From NCBI GenBank assembly GCA_965249835.1, contig CBDFMY010000003.1, positions 434,001 to 498,000 on the forward strand: a stretch of 64,000 nucleotides of DNA, read 5' to 3'. Position 1 is the first letter of the stretch. Every line of letters starts with the position of its first letter. Of the stretch, positions 35,573 through 45,438 are shown in pieces. Both the position numbers and the translations under genes were made by a program. The stretch is from JAHRAW01 sp965249835. Its GTDB lineage: Bacteria > Pseudomonadota > Gammaproteobacteria > Arenicellales > Poriferihabitantaceae. The notes under the pieces are model-generated. The model saw only the letters and a list, made by a program, of their open reading frames with translations, ran no database searches and was not told the DNA's origin.

Positions 35573-35875
35573 ATGAAGTGCGTGTATACCGCCGAGTCCC
35601 TGATCGACGGCCAACTGGTGGCTGACTTGCTTGTCCACGCCGGTGTCCCGTGCCTTCTGTTCAATCAAAACGCCGTGGGTGGGTTTGGTGATTTGCCGGT
35701 CACCTACCCGGAAGTGTGGGTGAAGCACGACCGCGATGCGGAAAAAGCCGCCCGGGAAATCGAGCACTTCGAAAACCGCCCGCCACCACCCACCAACAAA
35801 CCATGCGCCACCTGCGGAGAAAACAACCCGGCTACTTTTGATGTTTGCTGGCGGTGCGATGGGATATTAAACTGA
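35573..35875 (+). CDS. DUF2007-like protein with C-terminal zinc ribbon
   Basis: 100 aa. The N-terminal domain (KCVYTAESLIDGQLVADLLVHAGVPC...) resembles the DUF2007 putative signal-transducing fold. The C-terminus has two CxxC knuckles (CATC and CWRC), a likely zinc ribbon. It is compactly packed between perM and the HD gene. Confidence 0.72.
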   Translation: MKCVYTAESLIDGQLVADLLVHAGVPCLLFNQNAVGGFGDLPVTYPEVWVKHDRDAEKAAREIEHFENRPPPPTNKPCATCGENNPATFDVCWRCDGILN

Positions 35876-35900
35876 ACGATACCAGCCCACAAACCAGCCC

Positions 35901-36482
35901 ATGAACGAATCCACTAAAGCCGTCAACTTCATCCACATGGCCGATGGCACCGCCGAAGAGTATGCGTTGCTCAACCGCGAGGAGCAGGAATACATTCGCG
36001 ACCTACCCGGCCGCTTGGTGGCGGCGTTGGAGCAATTGGATGAATCCTTTGGCGGCTACCAGGTGTCCAGGCTGAAACACTCCTTGCAGTCGGCGACTCG
36101 TGCCGAGGCGGCCGGCGAGCCCGATGAGATGGTGGCGGCGGCGTTGCTGCACGACCTCGGCGATGGGTTGGCACCCTATTCCCACAGCGAATTAGCGGCG
36201 GCGATCTTGCGTCCATTTGTTTCCGAGCGAACCTATTGGATTATAAAACACCACGGCGTGTTTCAGATGTATTACTACGCCCACCACCTCGGCGGCGACC
36301 GCAACGCCCGCGAGCGATACCGGAACCACAAATGGTATCCGGCTTGCGTTGATTTTTGCGAGAACTACGACCAGAACTGTTTCGACCCCGAATACGAGTC
36401 CAGTCCGCTGGCTTATTTCATCCCCTTGCTGGAACGGGTTTTCGCCAAACCCCGCGCCGGTTTTGATGGCGCGGTGGTGTAA
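35901..36482 (+). CDS. HD-domain protein of the PhnZ/MIOX-like group
   Basis: 193 aa. HSLQSATRAEAAG and LLHDLGDG give the metal-binding His and HD residues, with further histidines in IIKHHGVFQ and YYYAHHLGG. The pattern of RLKHSLQ...HDLG is shared with PhnZ-type diiron oxygenases and inositol oxygenase, so a mixed-valent oxygenase is as possible as a phosphohydrolase. No phosphonate genes lie nearby. Confidence 0.75.
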   Translation: MNESTKAVNFIHMADGTAEEYALLNREEQEYIRDLPGRLVAALEQLDESFGGYQVSRLKHSLQSATRAEAAGEPDEMVAAALLHDLGDGLAPYSHSELAAAILRPFVSERTYWIIKHHGVFQMYYYAHHLGGDRNARERYRNHKWYPACVDFCENYDQNCFDPEYESSPLAYFIPLLERVFAKPRAGFDGAVV

Positions 36483-36511
36483 TCAGCAACCGATTGTCTC
36501 TCGGTGCCGAA

Positions 36512-38905
36512 TCAAACATCCAGATTGGCGACCGCGAAGGCGTTTTTTTCGATGAACTCCCGTCTCGGGTTCACCTGATCCCCCATCAAGATGGTGAAGG
36601 CTTCGTCGGTGCCGATGTCGTCTTCGATGGTCACTTTCAGTAGCCGCCGAACCTCGGGGTCCATGGTGGTCGCCCACAGTTGTTCGGGGTTCATCTCGCC
36701 GAGCCCTTTGTAGCGCTGGATGCTGATGCCTTTTTTTACCCGAGCGACAATCCACTCGACCGCTTCGGTAAAGCGCTCGCAGGTCATCTCGGTCTCGCCC
36801 CAGATCGCGGTCATCGGGCCCGCTTCCATTTCACGCAACCGCGCCGACCACGCGATCAGGCCGCGGTATTCGGGGCTTTTGAAAAACCCCTCGCCTAACT
36901 GAAAGTCCTCATCCAGTCCGTATTGCCGCCGCGTGACTACCAGCGTTCGGTTTTGGCTCGACACCGAGTAGCGCAGAACATCCGATGCCAGGCGATTCAA
37001 GGACTGCTCGAGTTCGCCGGCAATGCGTTTCAGCGACTCGGCGGATTCCAACTCTTCGACCACCACCGGCTGCACCAACAACAGGGCATTCAGCACGTCC
37101 TGGTTGTAGCGGCGCGCCATGCGCGCGATGGTGGCTTCAATGGAATGAAAATCTGACACCGTTGATTGGAGTTCGGTGCCTTGCAGGGTGTGGCCGTTGT
37201 GCAACCGGATTCGCGCCTTCTCCCCGACCCGCGTCAGCAAGTAGCCGGCCATCTCGTCGTCATCCTTCACATAACTTTCCTTCTTGCTCACCGTCATTTT
37301 GTAAAGCGGCGGCTGCGCGATATAAATGTGTCCCCTTTCCAGCAATTCCGGCATCTGCCGGAAAAAGAAGGTGAGCAACAGGGTTCGGATATGAGAGCCG
37401 TCCACATCAGCGTCGGTCATCAGAATGATGCGGTGGTAACGCAGTTTGCCGGCGTCGAAGTCATCCTTGCCGATGCCGGTGCCGAGGGCGGTAATTAAAG
37501 TGGTGATCTCTTCGGAAGTCAGCATTTTGTCAAAGCGGGCTTTTTCCACGTTGAGGATTTTGCCCTTCAACGGTAGCACCGCCTGAAAACGCCGGTCGCG
37601 CGCCTGCTTGGCGCTACCGCCGGCGGAATCGCCCTCCACCAGATAAATTTCGCACAATGCCGGGTCCTTCTCCTGGCAATCCGCCAGTTTGCCGGGCAGG
37701 CCGCCGAGGTCCAGCGCGTTCTTGCGCCGGGTCATGTCCCGCGCCTTGCGCGCCGCCTCGCGGGCGCGGGCGGATTCGACGATTCGATGGGCGATTGCCT
37801 TGGCTTCGGCCGGGTTCTCCATCAGAAAAGACCGCAGACTTTCCGCCACCTGGGATTCCACCACGCCCTTCACTTCCGACGAAACCAGTTTGTCTTTGGT
37901 TTGGGATGAAAATTTCGGGTCGGCCAGTTTGAGGGACAACACCGCGGTCAGCCCTTCGCGGCAATCATCGCCGCTCAAATTGACCTTTTCTTTTTTCGCC
38001 AGACCAAGTTCGTTGATGTAGCCGTTGAGGGTTCGGGTCATGGCACCGCGAAGGCCCGCCAGATGAGAGCCGCCGTCCACCTGGGGGATGTTGTTGGTGT
38101 AGCAGAATGTGTTTTCCTGATAGGAGTCATTCCACTGCATGGCGAGTTCCACCTGAACGCCTTCCTTTTGGCTGTCCATGCAGAACACGGTGGGGTGCAG
38201 CGCGGTTTTTTTCTGGTTGAGGTGGCTGACGAATGCGGCGATGCCGCCCTCGTATTCGAACACATCACTCTGGTCGGTGCGCGCATCAGACAACTTGATG
38301 CGAATGCCGGAATTGAGAAAAGAAAGTTCACGCAGGCGTTTGGCGAGGATGTCGTAATGAAACTGCACCGTGCTGAAGGTTTTGCGGTCGGCTTTAAAGG
38401 TGATGGTGGTGCCGGTCTGGTCGGATTCACCCACCACCGCCAGCGCGGCGGACGGCACGCCGCGAGCGTATTCCTGACGATAAACCTTCCCGTCCCGGCG
38501 AATTTCCAATTCAAGGTGCTCGGACAGGGCGTTGACCACGGAGACACCGACGCCGTGCAATCCGCCGGAGACCTTGTAGGAGTTCTGGTCGAATTTGCCG
38601 CCGGCGTGCAGCACGGTCATGATGATCTCAGCGGCGCTTTTGTTGCCTTCCTCTTTCAGGGCACCGGTGGGAATGCCGCGCCCGTCATCCACCACGGTTA
38701 TGGATTCGTCCGCACCGATGGTAATTCCGATGTGGCTGCAATGCCCGGCCAGTGCCTCGTCAATGGCGTTGTCTACCACCTCAAAAACCATGTGGTGCAG
38801 GCCGGTACCGTCGTCGGTGTCGCCGATATACATGCCCGGTCGCTTGCGCACCGCGTCCAGTCCTTTGAGGACGGTAATACTGCTGGAGTCATAATTGTCT
38901 GTCAT
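36512..38905 (-). CDS. gyrB: DNA gyrase subunit B
   Basis: 797 aa (E. coli 804). The GHKL ATPase domain contains LKGLDAVRKRPGMYIGD, EVVDNAIDEA, DDGRGIPTG and GGLHGVG. The TOPRIM domain has LVEGDSAGGSAKQARDR and DADVDGSHI. The C-terminus ends QRYKGLGEMNPEQLWATTMDP and an ANLDV tail. The ATG at 38905 is selected by homology; the frame extends upstream without family match. It lies downstream of dnaN on the same strand with recF missing between them. Confidence 0.97.
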   Translation of the reverse strand: MTDNYDSSSITVLKGLDAVRKRPGMYIGDTDDGTGLHHMVFEVVDNAIDEALAGHCSHIGITIGADESITVVDDGRGIPTGALKEEGNKSAAEIIMTVLHAGGKFDQNSYKVSGGLHGVGVSVVNALSEHLELEIRRDGKVYRQEYARGVPSAALAVVGESDQTGTTITFKADRKTFSTVQFHYDILAKRLRELSFLNSGIRIKLSDARTDQSDVFEYEGGIAAFVSHLNQKKTALHPTVFCMDSQKEGVQVELAMQWNDSYQENTFCYTNNIPQVDGGSHLAGLRGAMTRTLNGYINELGLAKKEKVNLSGDDCREGLTAVLSLKLADPKFSSQTKDKLVSSEVKGVVESQVAESLRSFLMENPAEAKAIAHRIVESARAREAARKARDMTRRKNALDLGGLPGKLADCQEKDPALCEIYLVEGDSAGGSAKQARDRRFQAVLPLKGKILNVEKARFDKMLTSEEITTLITALGTGIGKDDFDAGKLRYHRIILMTDADVDGSHIRTLLLTFFFRQMPELLERGHIYIAQPPLYKMTVSKKESYVKDDDEMAGYLLTRVGEKARIRLHNGHTLQGTELQSTVSDFHSIEATIARMARRYNQDVLNALLLVQPVVVEELESAESLKRIAGELEQSLNRLASDVLRYSVSSQNRTLVVTRRQYGLDEDFQLGEGFFKSPEYRGLIAWSARLREMEAGPMTAIWGETEMTCERFTEAVEWIVARVKKGISIQRYKGLGEMNPEQLWATTMDPEVRRLLKVTIEDDIGTDEAFTILMGDQVNPRREFIEKNAFAVANLDV

Positions 38906-39218
38906 GGTAAATGAGGGGTCCGGATGATGTGAATGGAAAGCGTGGGATTTTACCACATCCCAGCCAAAAAAACCGCTCAACATATCTATTTATTTACTTG
39001 AAAATCAAATAGTTACGGTGTTTTTTCGCATGCGCGCCGGGGTCGACTCGGCTATCGACAAATCGGGGGTTTGCGGGGCGGCTTTTGCGGGTTATCTCTG
39101 GGGTTGACTCCGCGCACTCCGCGGCTTGCTTTAGGGCCGTTGCCGGCTTGCCGGAGCCCCTGTTTTTTGGTTCATCGGGTGGCTGGGCGGGTTATGCCGA
39201 TTTCATCCGCGGTTGCGA

Positions 39219-39234
39219 TGTTTCACGTGAAACA
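39219..39234. other. parS: parS site 1
   Basis: TGTTTCACGTGAAACA is a perfect copy of the bacterial chromosomal parS consensus, within an 18-bp palindrome (39218-39235). ParB (52515-53441) should nucleate here for origin segregation. Confidence 0.93.
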
Positions 39235-39339
39235 TTTGGTCGTGGCGGGACATCCGGCGGCGGTGTCGCCGGAGAGCCACCGGGGGGAAGTGAAGATCGT
39301 GCCGGGATGCCTTGCGCGAGCGTGGGCGTGGTTTTGTGA

Positions 39340-39355
39340 TGTTTCACGTGAAACA
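39340..39355. other. parS: parS site 2
   Basis: A second perfect TGTTTCACGTGAAACA, embedded in a 20-bp palindrome (39338-39357), 121 bp from site 1. Confidence 0.93.
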
Positions 39356-39455
39356 TCGCGAGTTTTGAGATGGTCGAAGGAACCGGATGTGGCCACCGCG
39401 GGGCGGAAATCGGCACAAATCAGGATACGGGGAACTCCCGCCCCGGGGCCCGGCA

Positions 39456-40565
39456 TTAAATCCGCATAGGCATAATCAGCCAAATGGTGCGCTCGTCCTT
39501 GGGTTGCTTGATGACGCAAAGACCGTCCTTTCCTTGCAAATGCAGTTCAATCGTCTCGCTATTGCTGGCCCGAGCGGCGTCGATGAGATACACCACGTTA
39601 TAGCCGCTTTCCACCGACTCGCCTTTGTATTCCACCGCCATTTCTTCCACCGCCTCTTCCTGCTCCAGGTTTCTGGCGCTCACCCGCAACATCCCTTCTT
39701 CCAGGTTGATTTTGATTCCTCGGAAGCGGTCGCTGGTGGTGGTCAGCACCGCGACGCGATTCAAGATGTCGATGAACTCCATGCGGTTGAGGCTGATTAC
39801 GATGGGTAATACGTTTTCCAGAACCTCCTTGAATTCCGGGAATTTTCCGTCAATCAGGTTGGTTATGAGTACGGTTTCCCGCTTGCTCAGTTTGAGGTGA
39901 TTGCGGCTCATCTCGACGGTGAGTTCGGTCTCCTCATCCTCGTCGATAAATCGGTTGATCTCGGCGATGGCTTTGCGTGGCACAATCAACTCGCGGGTCT
40001 CATTGAGATCCAGATCAATGTCCACATCAGATTGCGCCAGGCGGTGCCCGTCGGTGGCAATGGCGCGGAGTTGTTTGCCCGACAGTTCAAACAGTACGCC
40101 GTTCAGGTAATAACGCACATCCTGCACCGCCATCGCAAAGGCGGTTTTATCCAACAGGGATTTGAGCGTCAACTGATTGATTTTGAAGCGTTCTTCCCAG
40201 TTTCCCGTCTCAATTCTGGGAAACTCCGCGGGCGGCAATGTCTTTAGCGTGTAGCGGCTTCGATCGGAAGTTACGGTTATCTTATCTTTGTCATGTTTGA
40301 GGGAGATACGCGCTTTTTCCGGCAACATGCGTGCAATATCGAGGATTTTCTGCGTAGATACCGTGAAAGTTCCATCGTCTCCCTCAACCCCGTCAATGGT
40401 CTCCGAAATCTCCACTTCCAGGTCGGTCCCGGTTACCCGCAATTTTCCCGCATTCAAATCGAAAAACAGATTAGACAGAATCGGTACGGTTTGGCGTTTC
40501 TCCACCACGCTGCTCACCAGGCTCAACGTTGGAAGAATATTCGCTCTATCTATGATTAATTTCAT
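39456..40565 (-). CDS. dnaN: DNA polymerase III sliding clamp, beta subunit
   Basis: 369 aa, three clamp repeats. It begins KLIIDRANILPTLSLVSSVVEKRQT and ends in IWLIMPMRI, the usual C-terminal signature. It forms the ring that tethers polymerase III to DNA. It lies downstream of dnaA across a 205-bp gap with DnaA boxes. Confidence 0.96.
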   Translation of the reverse strand: MKLIIDRANILPTLSLVSSVVEKRQTVPILSNLFFDLNAGKLRVTGTDLEVEISETIDGVEGDDGTFTVSTQKILDIARMLPEKARISLKHDKDKITVTSDRSRYTLKTLPPAEFPRIETGNWEERFKINQLTLKSLLDKTAFAMAVQDVRYYLNGVLFELSGKQLRAIATDGHRLAQSDVDIDLDLNETRELIVPRKAIAEINRFIDEDEETELTVEMSRNHLKLSKRETVLITNLIDGKFPEFKEVLENVLPIVISLNRMEFIDILNRVAVLTTTSDRFRGIKINLEEGMLRVSARNLEQEEAVEEMAVEYKGESVESGYNVVYLIDAARASNSETIELHLQGKDGLCVIKQPKDERTIWLIMPMRI

Positions 40566-40770
40566 AATTTAAAGTAGTAGTAGTATTAGTTGTGTCCTGT
40601 GGACTTGTGGATAACCAGAATCAGGCTTTTGTTTTCAATGCGTTATATGGCATGAGTCGGCGGGAAAAATTATCAATAAGCATTGTAAAACGAAATGACC
40701 AATTGTGGGTAAAAAATTTACCCAATATTACCCACATCCAGGGGCGGTTTGTCCACAGGAAACTAACAGG
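40566..40770. other. oriC: Candidate oriC (dnaA-dnaN spacer with DnaA boxes)
   Basis: The AT-rich spacer contains TGTGGATAA (40606-40614, consensus on the minus strand), TGTGGGTAA (40704-40712), TTACCCACA (40728-40736) and TTGTCCACA (40749-40757). The second and third flank an AT-rich stretch as an inverted pair. A further perfect box lies upstream of dnaA at 42315. Confidence 0.6.
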
Positions 40771-42096
40771 TTATACCCCAAACATGCGTTGCAGGTTCTG
40801 GTAGTCCTCTTTTATTTTGGCATCCGCTTGCAAAAGTTCAGCAATTTTGCGACAGGCATGCAACACGGTGGTGTGGTCACGGCCGCCAAACCGGTCGCCG
40901 ATCTGGGGCAGACTGAGGCTGGTGTATTCTTTGGCGAGCACCATTGCGATTTGGCGCGGGCGAACGATAGTCCGGGTGCGCTTCTTCGACATCAGATCAG
41001 CCACCCGCAGGTTGAAATACTCGGCAACGGTGCGCTGTATGTTTTCAATATTAAGTTGTCGCTCCTGATGCGCCAGCAAATCCCGCAATGCTTCACGGGC
41101 AAGGCTCACGTTGATGGGCCGCCCGGTGAAGCGGGCGTTAGCGATGATGCGATGCAGGGCGCCGCCCAACTCGCGGACATTCGAGCGAACTGATGTGGCA
41201 ACAAAAAAAGCGACATCGTTCGGTAATTCAATGCCCTGCTCCAGTGCCTTTTTCTCCAGAATTGCCACCCGGGTTTCCAGTTCCGGCGGGTCGATGCCCA
41301 CCGTAAGGCCGCTGTCAAAGCGGGAAATCAGACGGGGGTCAACGTTGGCGATGGCGTTGGGGATGCGGTCACTGGCGATGATGATCTGCCGTTGCCCTTC
41401 CAACAAGGTGCTGAAGGTGTGAAAAAACTCCTCTTGGGACTGAGTTTTTCGGGCGAGAAACTGGATGTCGTCGATCAAAAGCGCGCTTAGCGAGCGGTAG
41501 TGACGCTTGAAACTCAGCATCGCGCCATTTCGCAGGGCGCTGACCATGTCGTTGACGAAAATCTCCGAGCGCACATACAGCACCCGGGCGTTTGGGTCGG
41601 TTTCCTGCATCAGGTGCCCGGCGGCTTGCATCAGGTGGGTTTTGCCGAGGCCAACCCCGCCGTAAATGAAAAGCGGGTTATACGAGCGGCCGGAACTCAT
41701 GCCGACCTGCAACGCCGCGGCCCGTGCCAGTTGGTTGGAACTGCCTTCCACGTGTTTGTCGAAGGTGTGCTGCGGGCTCAGCACCCCGCCGGCGTAGGGC
41801 TGTGGCGCGGTGGAGTTCTGCGCCGGCGCCGTGCCGCCGTTTTTATCCAGGCCGGAGCCATGCCCGCCGATCTCCACCCGCACCAAACTAATGCCGTTGT
41901 TCATTCCTTGAAAAGCGTTTTCGATGGGGCTCAGAAAGTTTTTCCGTACATAATCGCGCACATAGCGATTGGGTGCCAGCAATTTCAGCGTGTTGTCCTG
42001 GCGCACCGGATGCAACGGTGCCAGCCAGGCGTCAATGTCCTCCACCGGCAGGTGGCCCCGCAGTTGGTTGATGCAGTCAGTCCAGATTTGGAGCAT
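40771..42096 (-). CDS. dnaA: Chromosomal replication initiator DnaA
   Basis: 441 aa. Domain I is LQIWTDCINQLRGHLP; domain III has Walker A GGVGLGKTHLM and Walker B LLIDDIQFL; domain IV has the DNA-binding signature FGGRDHTTVLHACRKI. The ATG at 42096 is chosen over a TTG two codons upstream. It binds DnaA boxes at the candidate origin on either side of the gene. Confidence 0.97.
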   Translation of the reverse strand: MLQIWTDCINQLRGHLPVEDIDAWLAPLHPVRQDNTLKLLAPNRYVRDYVRKNFLSPIENAFQGMNNGISLVRVEIGGHGSGLDKNGGTAPAQNSTAPQPYAGGVLSPQHTFDKHVEGSSNQLARAAALQVGMSSGRSYNPLFIYGGVGLGKTHLMQAAGHLMQETDPNARVLYVRSEIFVNDMVSALRNGAMLSFKRHYRSLSALLIDDIQFLARKTQSQEEFFHTFSTLLEGQRQIIIASDRIPNAIANVDPRLISRFDSGLTVGIDPPELETRVAILEKKALEQGIELPNDVAFFVATSVRSNVRELGGALHRIIANARFTGRPINVSLAREALRDLLAHQERQLNIENIQRTVAEYFNLRVADLMSKKRTRTIVRPRQIAMVLAKEYTSLSLPQIGDRFGGRDHTTVLHACRKIAELLQADAKIKEDYQNLQRMFGV

Positions 42097-42481
42097 GTTC
42101 AAAGTTCTCTTTAATTACGCGGGTGCTCGTCGCCGCTCGTCGCAGCGGGCGCGTCTTATCGTTACGTAGGCATGACATAAACATGTCATTAATACACGTG
42201 CCAACAACCAGCCGCAATTCGCCGCGACTTCGCCGATGTTTTTTTATTTTTCTTCCCACCCGGTCTTGTTACCATCTGGCCCGGGTTCAAGTAGTGTAAT
42301 CCTACCGCGACAGTTTATCCACAACCAATGTATCAATCATGCGGATAATTTCCCCGGCGCGATGAAAAAACCCGAAGCCGGATGATGCGGCGAATTCGCC
42401 GAAGAAAAAGGCCCTTGCCGACACCACCCATATAACTTATAACACCAACCGCACAATCCAACACTACAACGAGATATTTTT
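42097..42481. other. dnaA upstream region
   Basis: 385 bp between divergent dnaA and the dimethylglycine-dehydrogenase-like gene. It holds one perfect DnaA box (42315-42323) and probably both promoters; nothing else is recognised. Confidence 0.6.
42315..42323 (+). promoter_or_regulatory. Perfect DnaA box
   Basis: TTATCCACA, the strict consensus, about 220 bp upstream of the dnaA start. It may serve autoregulation of dnaA or be part of the origin. Confidence 0.7.
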
Positions 42482-45031
42482 ATGAAATTGCAAGCAAAGG
42501 CGGTCGTCATCGGTGGCGGCGTGGTCGGCGTAAGTGCCTTGTATCATCTGGCAAAAAAAGGCTGGAGCGATGTGGTGCTGGTGGAGCGCAAGGAACTAAC
42601 CTCTGGCTCCACCTGGCACGCCGCCGGTCTGTTGCCGCTGTTTAACATGAGTTACTCGGTGGGCAAACTGCATCAGTATTCGGTTCGTTTTTATCAGGAA
42701 TTGCAACAGGAAACCGGCCTGTCGGTGGGTTTCAGCCAGGTCAGCAACATCCGTCTGGCGCGCACCGAAGACCGCATGGACGAGTATCGTTACTACGCCG
42801 GCGTGGGCAAGACGGTGGGCGTTGAAATCAACTTCCTGACGCCGCAGCAGGTCGGGGAAATCTGGCCCATGTGTAACACCGACGGCCTGATTGGCGCCAT
42901 CCAGCACCCCGAAGACGGCTACATCCAGCCCAACGACCTGACCACCGCGCTGGCCAGGGGCGCGCGCAATCTCGGCGCGGAAATCTATCGCCAGACCGAA
43001 GTTACCGCCATCGAACCCGGCGATGATGGCTGGCTGGTGAAGACCGATCAGGGCGATATCGCCTGCGAGCATGTCGTCTCGTGCACCGGCAATTTCGCCC
43101 GCAAAACCGGCGCCATGGTCGGGCTCGATGTGCCGGTCATTCCGGTGGAACATCAATACATCGTCACCGAGCAACACCCGCAAATTATGGCGCGCAAAAA
43201 ACAAGGGTTGCCGGAGCAGGGCGTGTTGCGCGAATCCGACGCCGGCTACTATCTGCGCGAGGAAGCCGGCGGCTTGATCCTCGGCATTTACGAGCGTGGC
43301 GCACCGTGTTGTTATGTAGATGGCCCGGCGGCGGATTGCGAAAACGAATTGTTTCAAGGAGAGTTGGAGCGGCTGGAACCCCACATCGAAGCCTGCATCA
43401 ATCGCGTGCCGGCGTTCGGCGAAGTCGGCGTCAAGCAAATTTACAACGGCGCCATCGCCTATACCCCGGACGGCAACCCCATCGTCGGGCCGGCCTGGGG
43501 GCTGAAGAATTTCTGGCTCAACGAGGGACACAGTTTTGGCATCACCGCGGCCGGCGGCGCCGGCTGGCAGTTGGCGGAATGGATCGTGGATGGCGAGCCG
43601 ACGGTGGATATGATGGGGGTCGACCCGCGCCGCTTCGGGCCCTACGCCGTGCGCGGTTACTTGCGCGAAAAAAATGAAGAAGCGTATCGCAACGTGTTCA
43701 CCAATCACTTTCCGGACGAGGAGCGCGCCGCCGCCACACCGCTAAAAACCGCGCCGTGTTACGACCGCATGAAAGCACTGGGTGCGGTGTTCGGTCACAC
43801 ATATGGCTGGGAGCGGCCGAACTGGTTTGCGCCGCCCGATTATCAATTGCCGGCGGCGGAGATCGGCTCGGCCACCGCGAACGGTGACGCCGATGACACG
43901 ACCCTATTGCTCGGCAACAATACCTCGCCGCCGCTGGATGATGGTCGCATCGTGGAACGCTATTCGTTCCGGCGCTCCAATTATTTCCCGTTCGTCGGCG
44001 CCGAATGTCGGCATGTGCGCGACAAAGTCGGGTTGCTCGACATGTCGGCGTTCTCCAAGTTCACGGTGCACGGCGTCGGTGCCGAACGCTGGTTGGAATC
44101 GTTGTTTTGCAATCGCGTGCCGCGCACCATCGGGCGAGTCGGGCTGTGTCACATGTTGTCGAAAAACGGTGGCGTGCGCGCCGAGTTCACCGTGTATAAA
44201 ACCGGCGAGTCTGCCTATTATCTGGTCTCCGCCGGCGCCATGGAGCGTCACGATTGGGATTATTTATGCAAAAACCTGCCGCACAAAAACCACGGTGAAA
44301 ACAAAGTTGAATTGCAAAAAGTCACCACCGCGCACGGCGTGTTGGTCATCGCCGGGCCGAAGTCACGGGCGTTGTTGCAAAAACTCACCGACACCGATTT
44401 ATCCAACGATGCATTCAAGTGGCTTAGCGGAAAATTCATCAACATCGCCGCCGCGCAAGCGCACGCATTGCGCGTCAACTTCGTCGGCGAACTCGGTTTT
44501 GAATTGCACCATCCGATCGAAACGCAGAACTACATTTTCGACCGCGTAATGGAGGCCGGCGCCGAGTTCGATATTGCGCCATTCGGCATCCGCGCCATGG
44601 ACAGCATGCGTCTGGAAAAATCCTACCGCCTGATTCCGCGCGAGATGTCCACCGAATACTCGGCACTCGAATCCGGGCTTGACCGTTTCGTGCGTCTCAA
44701 TGATGAGCGCGACTTCATCGGCAAACAGGCGTTGCTCGCCTGGCAAAAACGCGGCTTCCAAAACGCCTTCGTCACGCTGGAAGTGCACGAGGTCGCCGAT
44801 GCCGACGCGCGTGGTTCCGAGGCGATCTATAAGGACGGGCAATTGGTCGGACGCGCAACCTCCGGCGGCTACGGCTTTCGAGTTGAAAAATCATTGGCGC
44901 TGGGATTGGTCAAGCCCGAGTTGGCAAGCATCGGCACCGAAATGGAAATAGAAATATTAAGCAAGCCACGCCGCGCCACGGTCATCTCGGAATCGCCCTA
45001 CGACCCCAGCAACAAAGCGTTGCGGTCGTGA
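42482..45031 (+). CDS. Dimethylglycine/sarcosine dehydrogenase-family flavoprotein with GcvT domain
   Basis: 849 aa. The N-terminal half is a DAO-fold FAD domain with VVIGGGVVGVSALYHLAKKG. SGSTWHAAGLL has the histidine that carries covalent FAD in dimethylglycine dehydrogenase. The C-terminal half (about 480-849) is a GcvT-like tetrahydrofolate domain (GVLVIAGPKSRALLQKLT, GELGFELHHP). Such enzymes demethylate N-methylated glycines, transferring the carbon to tetrahydrofolate. This links to the formyl-THF theme near the window start and suggests use of betaine-type osmolytes. The stop codon abuts a family A repeat. Confidence 0.85.
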   Translation: MKLQAKAVVIGGGVVGVSALYHLAKKGWSDVVLVERKELTSGSTWHAAGLLPLFNMSYSVGKLHQYSVRFYQELQQETGLSVGFSQVSNIRLARTEDRMDEYRYYAGVGKTVGVEINFLTPQQVGEIWPMCNTDGLIGAIQHPEDGYIQPNDLTTALARGARNLGAEIYRQTEVTAIEPGDDGWLVKTDQGDIACEHVVSCTGNFARKTGAMVGLDVPVIPVEHQYIVTEQHPQIMARKKQGLPEQGVLRESDAGYYLREEAGGLILGIYERGAPCCYVDGPAADCENELFQGELERLEPHIEACINRVPAFGEVGVKQIYNGAIAYTPDGNPIVGPAWGLKNFWLNEGHSFGITAAGGAGWQLAEWIVDGEPTVDMMGVDPRRFGPYAVRGYLREKNEEAYRNVFTNHFPDEERAAATPLKTAPCYDRMKALGAVFGHTYGWERPNWFAPPDYQLPAAEIGSATANGDADDTTLLLGNNTSPPLDDGRIVERYSFRRSNYFPFVGAECRHVRDKVGLLDMSAFSKFTVHGVGAERWLESLFCNRVPRTIGRVGLCHMLSKNGGVRAEFTVYKTGESAYYLVSAGAMERHDWDYLCKNLPHKNHGENKVELQKVTTAHGVLVIAGPKSRALLQKLTDTDLSNDAFKWLSGKFINIAAAQAHALRVNFVGELGFELHHPIETQNYIFDRVMEAGAEFDIAPFGIRAMDSMRLEKSYRLIPREMSTEYSALESGLDRFVRLNDERDFIGKQALLAWQKRGFQNAFVTLEVHEVADADARGSEAIYKDGQLVGRATSGGYGFRVEKSLALGLVKPELASIGTEMEIEILSKPRRATVISESPYDPSNKALRS

Positions 45032-45285
45032 TTGCGCTTGCCTTTTCGCTTGCTTATTTTGCGCGTATCATCCCTGATACGCGCCCTTCGGGCTCGCTTC
45101 GCTCGCGCCAATCAATTCATGGCGCTCCCGGCGATTTTTTCCGCCATGATTTATTACGGTTTGTTATGCTGTGTAGTATAGTGTTGCGCTTCGTCGCTCG
45201 GTCGTTCACGCCTTATATATACGCTCCCTCATTCGCGGCTTCCACGCCTTGCTTAACGAAAAATATGCGGCGCGCAATAACGGGG
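45031..45285 (-). repeat. Dispersed repeat family A, copy 4
   Basis: It begins GCGCTTGCCTTTTCG within a few bases of the upstream stop codon. It then carries module beta (about 45056-45140) and a diverged, inverted module alpha (about 45175-45270). Module orientation mirrors copy 1. Confidence 0.8.
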
Positions 45286-45300
45286 TAGCGGCGGATTAGA

Positions 45301-45438
45301 TTATTTGCGGCGGTTGGGATGTTGGGTAAGCGCGGAGCCAGCCGCCATTTTCGCCGCTTTATTTGTCCCCCTGCGGTGCAAAACTCTTAATGCTACCGCC
45401 TCGGCGGCCGCTCGATTAATCTTGCTGGGATCCTTAGG
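45301..45438 (-). pseudogene. Second half of a duplicated small-protein gene, out of frame
   Basis: Reading the minus strand in the +1 frame after the stop of the gene at 45434-45550 gives PKPKDPSKINRAAAEAVALR, then an RGTNKAAKMAAGSALTQ segment and a stop at 45301. It repeats the AAGSALxQ pattern of the first half. No start codon of its own is evident, so it is either a frameshifted continuation or a decayed second copy. Confidence 0.55.

Larger units (their letters stand above)
38906..39455. other. gyrB-dnaN intergenic region (recF absent)
   Basis: 550 bp where recF would be expected. It contains two parS sites and otherwise GC-rich DNA. Frames crossing it are open but show no RecF motifs (no Walker A, no domain match) and pass straight through the parS sites, so no gene is called. 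Confidence 0.75.

Noticed and set aside
39071..39469. 132-aa open frame between gyrB and dnaN
   Set aside because: It has no domain, runs through both parS sites (their translation gives the familiar FHVKH and VSRET strings), and overlaps the dnaN end.
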